Shown here: in pieces, positions 1 through 9,214 of the stretch
Layout: every line of letters begins with the position of its first letter
Numbering within the stretch: the stretch's first letter is position 1
Assembly: GCA_040437565.1 (NCBI GenBank)
Contig: JBDOQK010000029.1
Coordinates: 62,001-126,000 of the forward strand
Reading direction: 5' to 3'
Length of the DNA stretch: 64,000 nt
DNA from: Albugo candida
Taxonomy: Eukaryota > Oomycota > Peronosporomycetes > Albuginales
The notes under the pieces: model-generated
Seen by the model: only the letters and a program-made list of their open reading frames with translations
What the model was told of the DNA's origin: nothing
Databases searched by the model: none
Translations under genes and position numbers: made by a program

Positions 1-779
1 AACACCTCGAGCTTGAGAGGTTTACTGGCATGACCATGCAATTCAGGGCAGAGTGCGACCACATCAACACGGCCTATTTTATTGAGAGGTAATGTCGAGC
101 TGATCTCTGTCGCCTGAATTGTTTGGAAGGAGAATCCATCCTTAGCATCCGTACAACATGGATTATTGCAAAGGTGGATCCTGACCCGGTACAATGTAAC
201 TCGTCCTGCGCATTTTTTGAATATATATCGGCATTTACTGCTTTTGTAATCATTTTTAGGTTTCTTGACTGTCTCGATGGCTGATACGATGATTGTTGGT
301 TTGATAAGACCGGCAATACTTTTCCCGTATCACATTCTCGACAGAGCCTAGACATCTTGCTGAAGCGGTTTACTTCGCATACAGCAAATGCTTACGACCA
401 AATGAAGTCTCAAACAATAAATTTCGACCGACCTTCTCGGGCGAATCATGAACAGATAGAGGCAACAATAAGCATGTGCTGTATACTATTGATTTGCATT
501 TGATACAGGGACACAACCAGCTTTCACGCTGCCCATCGAGCTTTTACATGATGTCAGCATTCTGAGTTTTGAGATTGGCTTATACAGAGGGAATCCGCCA
601 GGACAGCGGAGCATCGATATAAAATCCAATACAAAGCTTAAGAATTATACTCCATAGTAGAGTATCGAAGGTTTTTTTGCCAAATCACTTGTTTGAAATA
701 GAGATCATTGAGTCTACGTTCTTCATCTCAGGTCCTCGGTTCCAGCTGGCCGAATTACTTGACGCAAATAAAAAATGAG
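1..779. other. No gene recognised
   Basis: Only short ORFs on both strands, none with a recognisable family signature, and no long open frame. It lies downstream of the DAHP synthase relic (which reads on the minus strand) and looks like decayed intergenic sequence. I see no RNA gene or repeat in it. Confidence 0.5.
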
Positions 780-1770
780 ACATAAGTTCCAAATTCTGAC
801 TTCGCTTTGCAGCAACAGCAAGTGCTAATTTAGGTAAGAATAATTTCGTTATTTTTCCAATTGATGCAATCATCAGTGATACATTTTCCATGCACAAGCT
901 TGGTGTCAAGAGATTGATAGCCTCGACTAGATTTTTTCAGCATCACTCCTGAACATTGACATCTCCGGCTTCGACGAGCTGAGCAATCTACTCTGCAAAT
1001 TTGATCTGATCTCTTTTGCGAGTTACCATGAGAGCAGTCAATCATAACTTCTGCTAGTAACTTGGCTCCATTTAGCATATTTACCGCCTCTGTGAGGTAT
1101 TGTTCTTCACACTTCGGATTACCTTTGCCACCTCTTAGAATCATATGGCACTTTTCGTTCCCTTTCGTCATCACAATTGACGCGAGTCCGTGCTTGCTTA
1201 ATCCGAGACAACTTTATTGACTGGAGGCTGCTAAAGAAGCGTCCACTCGGATTTTAATATCACCTTCTGTGCCATTTTTTGCACCTCACCGGCATTCATA
1301 AGCCAGACGTAATTTTGCGATGTAGTTGAGACGCGCCCCGATGACTCTCACGATATTTGAAGTGAAATCGTATCCAGGAACTCTGATACAACCGATACGC
1401 CTAGCGCGTTGATATCGAGCAACAACTTTGGGCCACACGAATGCCTTTATCGATCTTTGAACGATAAGTTCAAGTCCGGGTCATTGATCAATCATTTCCA
1501 TCTAATGATGTACGCGGTTTCACTTATTAATTTCGCACTGGTGTCAGCAGCTCGCCTGATAATTTTTCCTGTAAAGGTCTCAGAAGTTTAGCTATTTGCA
1601 CGAGCGAAAAGAGTAGTGAATATCGATGAGAATTCGTGCGATAAAAGCGAGTCATTACCGTACTCCATAGCTGGGCCCACGTCATCTAACGAGCATGGTC
1701 CAAAAAGCACGACTAAGCGATCGTCACCGCAGTGCACAATATCGCAAACTTGTTCTCGGGCGCCCGTAAT
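780..1770 (-). pseudogene. Type I DAHP synthase relic (shikimate pathway)
   Basis: The minus strand carries, in the right order but in different frames, the hallmark blocks of type I 3-deoxy-D-arabino-heptulosonate-7-phosphate synthase (AroF/G/H), which condenses phosphoenolpyruvate and erythrose-4-phosphate at the entry to the shikimate pathway. Visible blocks are VLFGPCSLDDVGPAMEYG (about 1665-1712), INDPDLNLSFKDR (about 1450-1490), LLLDINALG followed by EFLDTIS (about 1365-1430), KNGTEGDIKI (about 1255-1285), then one open stretch (830-1174) with KGNEKCHMILRGGK, VMIDCSHGN and GKCITDDCINW. In intact enzymes these are IGPCSIHD, KNGTDG, ILRGG and VMIDFSHGN-type motifs. Stops and frame changes fall between 1174 and 1770, for example an in-frame stop just after FKDR and another before the KNGTEG block, too many to be introns alone. 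I call it a host pseudogene; the N-terminal end is not traceable beyond about 1770. Confidence 0.82.
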
Positions 1771-2329
1771 ATAAAGTCATATTATGTAGGTGCAATGTGT
1801 CGACGTGTTTCCTCTCCATTTTATGGACCGTGCGGCTAACTGGAAGGTGTTCACTCACACATGCGGTCGAGATAAGAGGTCATATAATTGTGACATAAAA
1901 TCTTCTACTATTGCACGCTTGGAAATTTTTGCATTTTCCGTCATCAGCCCAACAATTCGATTCCGACCAATAGTTTAGGTGTGCACAATCACTCGATGAC
2001 GCATTGTTGGATTTTCGGTACGGTGAGGAGCGAGCGGTACAGGAGTTATTTCGATGGCTTCTGATTATTGAGGCAGCATTCAGATGTCACATAATCAAAC
2101 ATAGAGACCGCTGACACGCGCAAGAAAATGTCCATGTCTCAGTAACACACACATCAACGATAGCAATGCTTAATTTGTTCGCAGCCAAAAAATTGCACTT
2201 ATGAAGCCAATGCAAAGGTAATCGGATTTGGCTCTATGTAACACGTTGTTCGACACCAATGACTCAAGATCGTTGTCTGTGCCATGCGCGGGGGAGCTAT
2301 GTGGATTTCTTGAACAAGCATAGGTCCCG
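1771..2329. other. No gene recognised
   Basis: Short ORFs only. The stretch would hold the N-terminal end of the DAHP synthase relic if it were still recognisable, but I cannot trace it. No repeat or RNA gene seen. Confidence 0.4.
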
Positions 2330-4009
2330 TACCCAGCTAAAGACATTCTCTAACGATGCAAGATGATCCTGGCGATGCATTTTCTCTCGCACGATTCGGT
2401 AAGATACATTAGAAAAAACTCCAGTAAATCGGCGGTGCAGCTATTCCTTTCTGGTCTTACATCCACACTGACGCATTTATCGATCTCAAATAGCCAACGA
2501 TTCCTTCTCTCAAAAACATCTTCTAGGTAAATAGCTCACGGAACGATTTGCGTCAATTCCTACAAATCAGAAGCTGGTCATTATTCTTTGTGTCGAAATC
2601 AAGTTCTTGATGGCGCACAATCAGCATTTCTGAGTTGTTCACTCAATCAATGTTTCATCGGATACCTCAGCGTTTCCTTTTGTAGATGCCGAAGGGTCGT
2701 CTCATATGAAAAAACAACGGGAAGGCATATCAGGGAGGAATTGAACCCCTGTAGAGCTTGACGGAAGAATCCAAAGTCTGCAACTGACTTATATTTTACG
2801 CAGCTTATGATGCTGAGCTACGCATTTCAGTTCAGTGTTATTGACGGTACGGGTTTTCCGATCCGATTACATCGAGAACGCTTTTGATTGGGAGAATGTA
2901 GAAATAGGCTCTTGCTCCTTGTATTGTATAGCATTGAGAAATTCACAAAGAGTATATAAGAAAACGAGCGAGACGAAGCATTCGAATCCGGCCATCGTGG
3001 TAATGTCCACGATACACGGACAAGCCGCAGTTTCCATTTGTTTATTGAGTGTGAATCAGTATAGCTTGGCCCAGATTCATTTATCCGCAAGATCCTGATC
3101 TCCAGTACACCATCGATGCGAACTGCTATGCACGGGAGTGCACGACTCCAACGAACAAGACCAACGACACATTGAAAGAATTGCAGCTGGCGGCATCTTT
3201 AAGGACAACGCGACGGTCCATATTTCTTCCGAAGACTCGGTTACCAAATTGAAGTCTCCGCCTCATCTGGAGATCTCAACGGTCAAGGCTTAATTGAATG
3301 GATCAAGCGAATTGAAGCCGTACCTACTTGATTAGCATCACAAATTGGTGCAAAAACAAGCAAAAAGAGATGTACAACAGAGGCATAACCCGTTAGACGA
3401 TGAGAAGAATAGGATTAAAGTGCTGAAGGATGTATTGCAAAGAAGGAGGTCGAAAGAAACACGACTTTTCATGACACGCAAAAGAGTATTTGAAAATCGA
3501 ACGACAACTACGGTTCTCGTTGGCGGAGCTTGAAGCAAGAAAGCGTCAATTTGAGACGGAAATGTCGACCATAAACGAATTATCAGTTGGACAACAATGA
3601 AATTGTCCTGTTGAGCAAACAGCTTCAAGCTGGACGACAGAGTGCAGCGGTAATGGATAAACAATGAGCTATGGCGTTGATGAAGCAAGTAGCTGCTCTC
3701 GTTGCCCAATGAAGCCGCACAGAAAAGAAAAGAAAACGTCTGGAAGCAAACTTTGTAGAAGCTTCGTGAAGAAATCTTTTCCTTACGAAATCAAAGAGCC
3801 CTCTTCCATCTCTCTTAACCACACTACGATCCGTCGACGATCAACTTGCAACGTTCACGTGAACAAGAACCCCTTCCTAAATTGAGTTTACCTGTACAGG
3901 CAATAATATACAGGAGAAAAGATGAGTTAGAGTAAGAGGCTCACGCGATGGAGTATACGCAGCTGTTATTGCATCCATCCTTGACAGAATCGAAAGCAGA
4001 GAATTAAGA
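2330..4009 (+). pseudogene. Gene relic, unit A of a diverged direct duplication
   Basis: This stretch aligns along its length with 5150-7320, for example the shared segments AAGATGATCCTGGCGATG (2359 versus 5189), CGATTTGCGT and CCTGATTTCCAGTGCACCATC-type sequence near 3090/6550. No long frame survives, but fragments in changing frames resemble each other between the copies: an N-terminal region around 2830-3100, and a charged, probably coiled-coil C-terminal part (AKRDVQQRHNPLDDEKNRIK at about 3350-3420; QLRFSLAELEARKRQFETEM at about 3500-3565). I do not recognise the family. Both copies are riddled with stops, so I treat it as a decayed protein gene whose plus-strand direction is inferred from the coiled-coil frame. 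Confidence 0.5.
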
Positions 4010-4302
4010 AAACGTACGAACATATTATAAATTATAATGGGTTCTTAATATTCGCATTTAGTTGTTAAGTATTTGCATCAACCTTGATAGGATCCAAAGC
4101 ATGAAATTTAGAAAACGTACCAACATATTTTGAATTATGATGGGTTCTTATTGGCATTTAGTTGTTGAATATTTGCATCAGCCTTGATAGGATCGAAAGC
4201 TTAAAATTAACAAAAACGTACATCATTAAGTTGGGATCTTATTTGTTGTTAAGTACATGCATCAGCATCGAATTATGAGAGCAAACAATTGAAAGCGAAA
4301 AT
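4010..4302. repeat. Tandem array, about 100-bp unit, copy A
   Basis: Three imperfect units recur with the marker AAACGTAC at 4010, 4113 and 4214 (spacing about 101-103 bp), each followed by an ACATATT-type segment, ATGGGTTCTTATTCGCATTT-like sequence and GCATCAGCCTTGATAGGAT. The last unit is shorter and ends against the N gap. The same array follows relic unit B at 7330-7630, so array and relic were duplicated together. Confidence 0.8.
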
Positions 4303-4402
4303 NNNNNNNNNNNNNNNNNNNNNNNNNNNNNNNNNNNNNNNNNNNNNNNNNNNNNNNNNNNNNNNNNNNNNNNNNNNNNNNNNNNNNNNNNNNNNNNNNN
4401 NN
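4303..4402. other. Assembly gap of 100 N
   Basis: Fixed-size scaffold gap. Unlike six of the other gaps in this window, the sequence to its right is not a copy of the sequence to its left. The left flank (last about 70 bases) is nearly identical to 7560-7632, at the end of the second repeat array. Confidence 0.99.
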
Positions 4403-5149
4403 TTGTGTCGATATGTCGACTTGAACCATTGTTTTCGAGAGGAAAGAGGTGAAAAAAGTTGTTTTTTCGAGTTGTTTTTACTAAATTGGCGGGTTACTTA
4501 GTAGCCGGCAAATTGAGAAAATTAACACATCCACAGTAGTGTCTCGTCCGATGCATAAATCGACAGTTGCTAATGTAAATGCCTCTCATTTGTTGCGTTG
4601 CGTGCCATTGCCATCTCAACTAGCCACATCGCTTACAACTGAGGCGATGTTGTGTTCAAAAACGCGTTCGCCTTTCTTCATCATGTCTGAAATGTCTCAA
4701 GCCGCACGCAAGTCTCTTTTGATATTGTGCATCCGATTCGAGTCTGTCTCAGGCATAGATTTTCCATCCGACTCTTGTGTCCTATCTCTACTCAATGTAA
4801 ACACGCACGATGAATAGATCACCCACAACCCAGCTGGAGATTCTTGAAACGCTTTGCTAAACGAATTGTGACGGTATATCCATAAGGAAAGGGAAGAAGA
4901 CAAGCCGTAGTCGATTGCGGTGTCTCCATCGTGAATAGAGCAAGGCTCAACCACGCCAATCTGAAACAAGAAAAAAAGTTAGATACGAACGCAGGTTAAG
5001 GACATTGAAACCGTACAGCCATCTCAGCGAGCAAGAAGGTTTTCGCCGACATCTATCTTCTGAGCAGAGAGCACTCACGATATATTATGGATTCTAAGAT
5101 AGTTGTCAATGCGACGCACGGCGTAGGTATTCAGACTTCTCACAATCAT
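4403..5149. other. No intact gene; possible second DAHP synthase scrap on minus strand
   Basis: On the minus strand at about 4913-4970 a frame reads IGVVEPCSIHDGDTAIDYG right after a TTTCTTGTTTCAG-like splice acceptor. This resembles the GPCSIHD block of type I DAHP synthase, which also exists as a relic at 780-1770. The residues that follow no longer match the family, so the link rests on one short motif and may be chance. Nothing else is recognisable here. Confidence 0.3.
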
Positions 5150-7329
5150 AAGTCCATTGCCTAGCTAAAGACATTTTCTAGCGCTACTAAGATGATCCTG
5201 GCGATGCGTTCTGCCTCGCACGTTTTCACCGGAATACATAAAGCTGCCGAAATCCGGAGCGCAGCTACACTTTGCTTTCCATTCCCACTGGCGCAGTTAT
5301 CAATCTCAAATCACCAATGATCCCTTCTATCAAAGGCAATTTGAGGATAAGAAGCTCACTGAACGATTTGCGTGTATTCTTACTGAATGAGAAATCGGTC
5401 ACCCATCATTTTGCTGAGAATCAAGTCCTTGGAGACGTACAATCATCATTTTTCCGGAAGGGTTCATTCTTCAATGTTCTCAACAGATAGGAGTGAAGCT
5501 GCAGCCAACAGCGCTGCACTTGCGGACTGCCTTGCGTTTGATGCATCAGCTCAACCAATTCCTTTTGTGGATGTTGAGATAATGTGTCACGGAGAAAACA
5601 ACGAAACATGCACCTTAACGAGCGATCAAACTTCCAAAGAGCTTGACGGAAGATATCCGAAGTCCGGAACTGAGTTATAATTTCTTTGATGCTGAGCTAC
5701 GCAGTTAAGTGCTTCTTTGCTGGCGAAAGAATGGAAATTACTGCATTGTTGACGGTACGGGATTTCTAATACGGTTTTCACCGTAAACCTTTTTGAACCA
5801 GAAGAATGAAGAAATAGAACCTTGCTCCTTGCAATCGTATAGCATTGAGAAACTCACAGAGAATATGGAAGAAGACGGTCAACACGAAGCATTCGAACCC
5901 GTCCATGGAAGCAACGGGCACGACAGACGAATAGATCAAAGGTTCCATCTGTTTATTGAGTTTAAAGCAGTACAGCTCGGCCCAGATTCATTACTCTTCA
6001 TCGTATTCGGGATGAAGAATCCTCAACTCCCCTTCGACAGAGGTACGAAATCTCGCTATATGTGCATCTCGCTTCACGCACTCAAAAGTTATACTTTCAG
6101 GTCCGGATCGAAGCAAATATCAGAGAAATGTCACCAGAAAAGATCATCCTATTGGATACCTATTGCAAATACGCCACTACCTCTTCGGAAGGGACTAAAC
6201 CAGAAATATACACAGCACAATTACACATCACGATCAACGCGAATCACACGAAAACCGATGAATCCGTCCACGCGTTTAAAAGCTGCAATCTGAACCTTTC
6301 GATCGTGAATGATGTCATGAAGCAGATGGACAAAAAGGGGTGGGGGCATCGATATAGAGCGTACATTGAAGAGAATGGTAATTTGGACCTCGTATCTCAC
6401 GAGTGATAATTTCGGAACCTTCAGTTGTTGTTAGATCTTTACTGATTGCATTCTGTAGCGCACAAGTCGGAAAATTTCTCATCGAAAGCAGCAAACGAAA
6501 GTTGACGCGCATAAAAAAAAGGACCAATTCTATCGTGCGGCCTCAAGATCCTGATTTCCAGTGCACCATCGATGCGAACGGCCATACACAGGGAGTACGA
6601 CTCCAGCAAACAACATGAACGACAAAGTGAAAGAATTGCAGCTGATCATCTTTTGAAAGGGGCAACGTAACCGCCTCAACAGGAGATCTAATGGTCAAGT
6701 TTAAAATTGAGTGGAATAGCGAATTGAAGCAGTATCTACTTGATGAGCATAATCACGGATTGGTGTACAAACAAGCAAGAAGAGAGGCACAAACTGTTGA
6801 AAGATGAGAAGAATCGGATCAAAGTGCTGGAGTAGATACTGGCAAAGAAAGGGTCGGAAGAAACATGACTTTTCGTGACACGAAAAAAGGGTATTTGAAA
6901 CTTGATAGACAACTACGGTTCTCCTTGGCGGAGCTTGAAGCAACAAAGCGTCAATTTGAGACGGAAAACGTCGACCATGAACGAATAATCAATTGGACGA
7001 CAATGAAATTGTCCTGTTGAGCAAACCGCTTCATGCTGGACGACAGAGTGCAGCGGTACTGGATAAACAATGAGCAATTGCGTAAAAGAAGCAAGTAGCG
7101 GCTCTCGTTGCTCAATGAAGCCGCACAGAAAAGAAACAAAACGTTTTGGAGCAAAATTTGTAGAAGCTTCGTGAAGGAATCGTTTCCTTGCGAAATCGAA
7201 GAGCCCTCTTGCATCTCTCCCAAGCATAGTACGATCCGTCGACGATCAACGTGCAACGTTCACGTGAGCAACATACACTTCCTACAAATTATGTTCACCT
7301 GTGCAGGTAATAATCGAAAGCATAAAATT
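5150..7329 (+). pseudogene. Gene relic, unit B of a diverged direct duplication
   Basis: Diverged direct copy of 2330-4009 and somewhat better preserved: open stretches at 5793-6293 and 6062-6406 in overlapping frames include LYVHLASRTQKLYFQVRIEA and IREMSPEKIILLDTYCKYAT, and the C-terminal coiled-coil-like part (QLRFSLAELEATKRQFETE) lies at about 6900-6970. Stops interrupt all three frames. I cannot name the family. Identity between units A and B looks like roughly 70-80 percent by eye, so the duplication is not recent. Confidence 0.5.
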
Positions 7330-7630
7330 TAGAAAACGTACGAACATATTATGAATCATAATGGGTACTTATTCGCATTTAGTTGTAACGTGTTTGCATC
7401 AGCCTTGGTAGGATCGAAAGCATAGAACGTACCAAAATATTATGAATTATGATGGGTTCTTATTCGCATTTAGTTTTAAAGAGTTTGCATCAGATTTAGA
7501 GAACGGACCAACATATTATAAAGTATCTTAGGTTCTCATAACAAAAACGTACATGATTAAGTTGGGTTCTTATTTGTTGTTAAGTACATGCATCAGCATC
7601 GAATTATGAGAGCAAACAATTGAAAGCGAA
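7330..7630. repeat. Tandem array, about 75-103-bp unit, copy B
   Basis: Units marked by AACGTAC or AACGGAC at 7335, 7427, 7502 and 7546, with the same ATGGGTTCTTATTCGCATTT and GCATCAGCC segments as the array at 4010-4302. Unit lengths shrink towards the right. The last part is almost base-for-base the end of array A. Confidence 0.78.
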
Positions 7631-8209
7631 AATTATATTATATTATTAATTGCTAAGGGTTTCCTTATTACAGGTTTCATCAAATCCGACAAGTGTCTCC
7701 GCTGCCTCCTGTAAAGCTTGGAGTTCGTCCAGGTAAACCTCCAAAAGATCCCTGTATCCACGCTCCAAGCACTGAAAGTCCATATAGTCCTCCACTGTAA
7801 TGCATCGGTCGTAATTCCAGCCGATAGCGATAACATCCNNNNNNNNNNNNNNNNNNNNNNNNNNNNNNNNNNNNNNNNNNNNNNNNNNNNNNNNNNNNNN
7901 NNNNNNNNNNNNNNNNNNNNNNNNNNNNNNNNNNNNNNTCTTATTTGTTGTTAAGTACATGCATCAGCATCGAATTATGAGAGCAAACAATTGAAAGCGA
8001 AAATTATATTATATTATTAATTGCTAAGGGTTTCCTTATTACAGGTTTCATCAAATCCGACAAGTGTCTCCGCTGCCTCCTGTAAAGCTTGGAGTTCGTC
8101 CAGGTAAACCTCCAAAAGATCCCTGTATCCACGCTCCAAGCACTGAAAGTCCATATAGTCCTCCACTGTAATGCATCGGTCGTAATTCCAGCCGATAGCG
8201 ATAACATCC
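7568..8209. repeat. Gap-flanking duplicate: 7568-7838 repeated as 7939-8209 around a 100-N gap
   Basis: The 271 bases left of the N gap (7839-7938) recur, apparently exactly, immediately right of it. This is the signature of two overlapping contig ends scaffolded without merging. It gives a false second C-terminal end of the 191-aa ORF at 7647-7838. Confidence 0.9.
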
Positions 8210-8592
8210 CTGCAATCGGCTGTCGCTCCGTTGACCTGACGGAGGATTTCCTGTTTCCAAGGCTCCTTCAATTTGAATTTTATTTCATCTGAATTCATAA
8301 AGTCCAGGTCCTCCTGGAATGCGGCCGCCGGAGATCGCATCTCACCGCTTTCAGGCTGGTTTGTCGGATCGAGCGTCAATTTCCGAATGGCGAGCAATCT
8401 TTTGAGTTGGTTCATGACGCATTGTTTCGTCAGCGTGATACTTCCCACGGCAGTGGTGATGGTCTGCACCGCCTCACATGCGTCCAGATCTGTCGATCCA
8501 TTCCAACGCTTCCACTGCGCACGAAGATGAGCTGCACATGCAGCAAAGGCGTCAGCGATGCGTTTCATCAATTCTTTGAAGTAGGTTATCAT
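8017..8592 (-). CDS. Hypothetical protein, 191 aa
   Basis: Single open frame of 191 codons starting MITYFKELMKRIADAFAACA. It contains charged, probably helical stretches (for example DEIKFKLKEPWKQEILRQVN and VEDYMDFQCLERGYRDLLEV), no signal peptide, no membrane segment and no motif I recognise. A GTACGT donor-like sequence lies just upstream on the minus strand (about 8623), so a short 5' exon is possible, but no join in phase was obvious. A partial duplicate at 7647-7838 is an assembly artefact. It could be a species-specific gene or the surviving end of a larger decayed one. Confidence 0.5.
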   Translation of the reverse strand: MITYFKELMKRIADAFAACAAHLRAQWKRWNGSTDLDACEAVQTITTAVGSITLTKQCVMNQLKRLLAIRKLTLDPTNQPESGEMRSPAAAFQEDLDFMNSDEIKFKLKEPWKQEILRQVNGATADCRDVIAIGWNYDRCITVEDYMDFQCLERGYRDLLEVYLDELQALQEAAETLVGFDETCNKETLSN

Positions 8593-8936
8593 TTTTTTTG
8601 TAATCTTTTAAAAATGACGTACCTTTTCGCTGGTCGACGACCTTCGTCGTTGCCGATCATTGAGTCCGAGTCTCTTTGCGAGAAATCATGTCAATCAATG
8701 CAGTAAATAGATAGGTACCTATACCATGTGCCTACACTATCAAAGGCGAAACGTATTTAAGGTATATAACACAAGCCACGCTTATCTGGCATGATCAAGT
8801 TGGAAACCTAGTATGTATCGTTAAGCTGCTGCCTATATTTCCAAATTTACTGCTAACATATTCAATAAGAATCCTTGCATTCATCCACAGTATTTCTTTA
8901 CGCATTTAGGCGAACGGCCAGAATTGAATTCATGAG
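8593..8936. other. No gene recognised
   Basis: AT-rich spacer between the 191-aa ORF and the LTR element. It ends in AATTG (8937-8941), the left target-site duplicate of the element. Confidence 0.5.
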
Positions 8937-8941
8937 AATTG

Positions 8942-9198
8942 TGTTGAAGAAGGGTGTATTGTTGTCAAGTTACGCTATCGCACGATGCATGTTGGTAACG
9001 GCACAGGATTACCGACGCGCCGGCCAGGCGATTTCTAATGCGTGACTATACGATTAGTAATGCGCGGTATGGAAAACTGTCAAGTTATAGTCGAAGAAAG
9101 CACTAGGCTTAGAGTAGCAAGAGCGTTTGCGAACTAAGGACCAAAATATATTTCAGTATTCAATTTGTTACCTGCTGAACACTACGCATCTTTCAACA
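8942..9198 (+). repeat. 5' LTR of the copia-type element
   Basis: Begins TGTTGAAG and ends CAACA, with TG...CA termini. It matches 13654-13909 at about 93 percent. Confidence 0.93.
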
Positions 9199-9214
9199 GG
9201 TTATGAGCCCAACG
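9199..9214 (+). promoter_or_regulatory. Probable primer-binding site (initiator tRNA-Met, internal half-tRNA type)
   Basis: Directly after the 5' LTR reads GGTTATGAGCCCAACG. Its complement contains GGGCTCATAACC, the anticodon arm of an initiator-type tRNA-Met, not the tRNA 3' end. Drosophila copia and yeast Ty5 are known to prime from such an internal tRNA-iMet fragment. Confidence 0.6.

Noticed and set aside
2725-2830. tRNA-like pieces on the minus strand (GCGTAGCTCAGCA and GGGGTTCAATTCC)
   Set aside because: The pieces are not spaced to fold into a cloverleaf, the T-stem does not pair properly, and the duplicated unit at 5630-5710 does not keep the T-arm-like part.
3338-3709. 123-codon minus-strand ORF opposite the coiled-coil relic
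   Set aside because: It is the antisense shadow of the duplicated relic; its plus-strand counterpart is the one with matching coiled-coil peptides in both copies.
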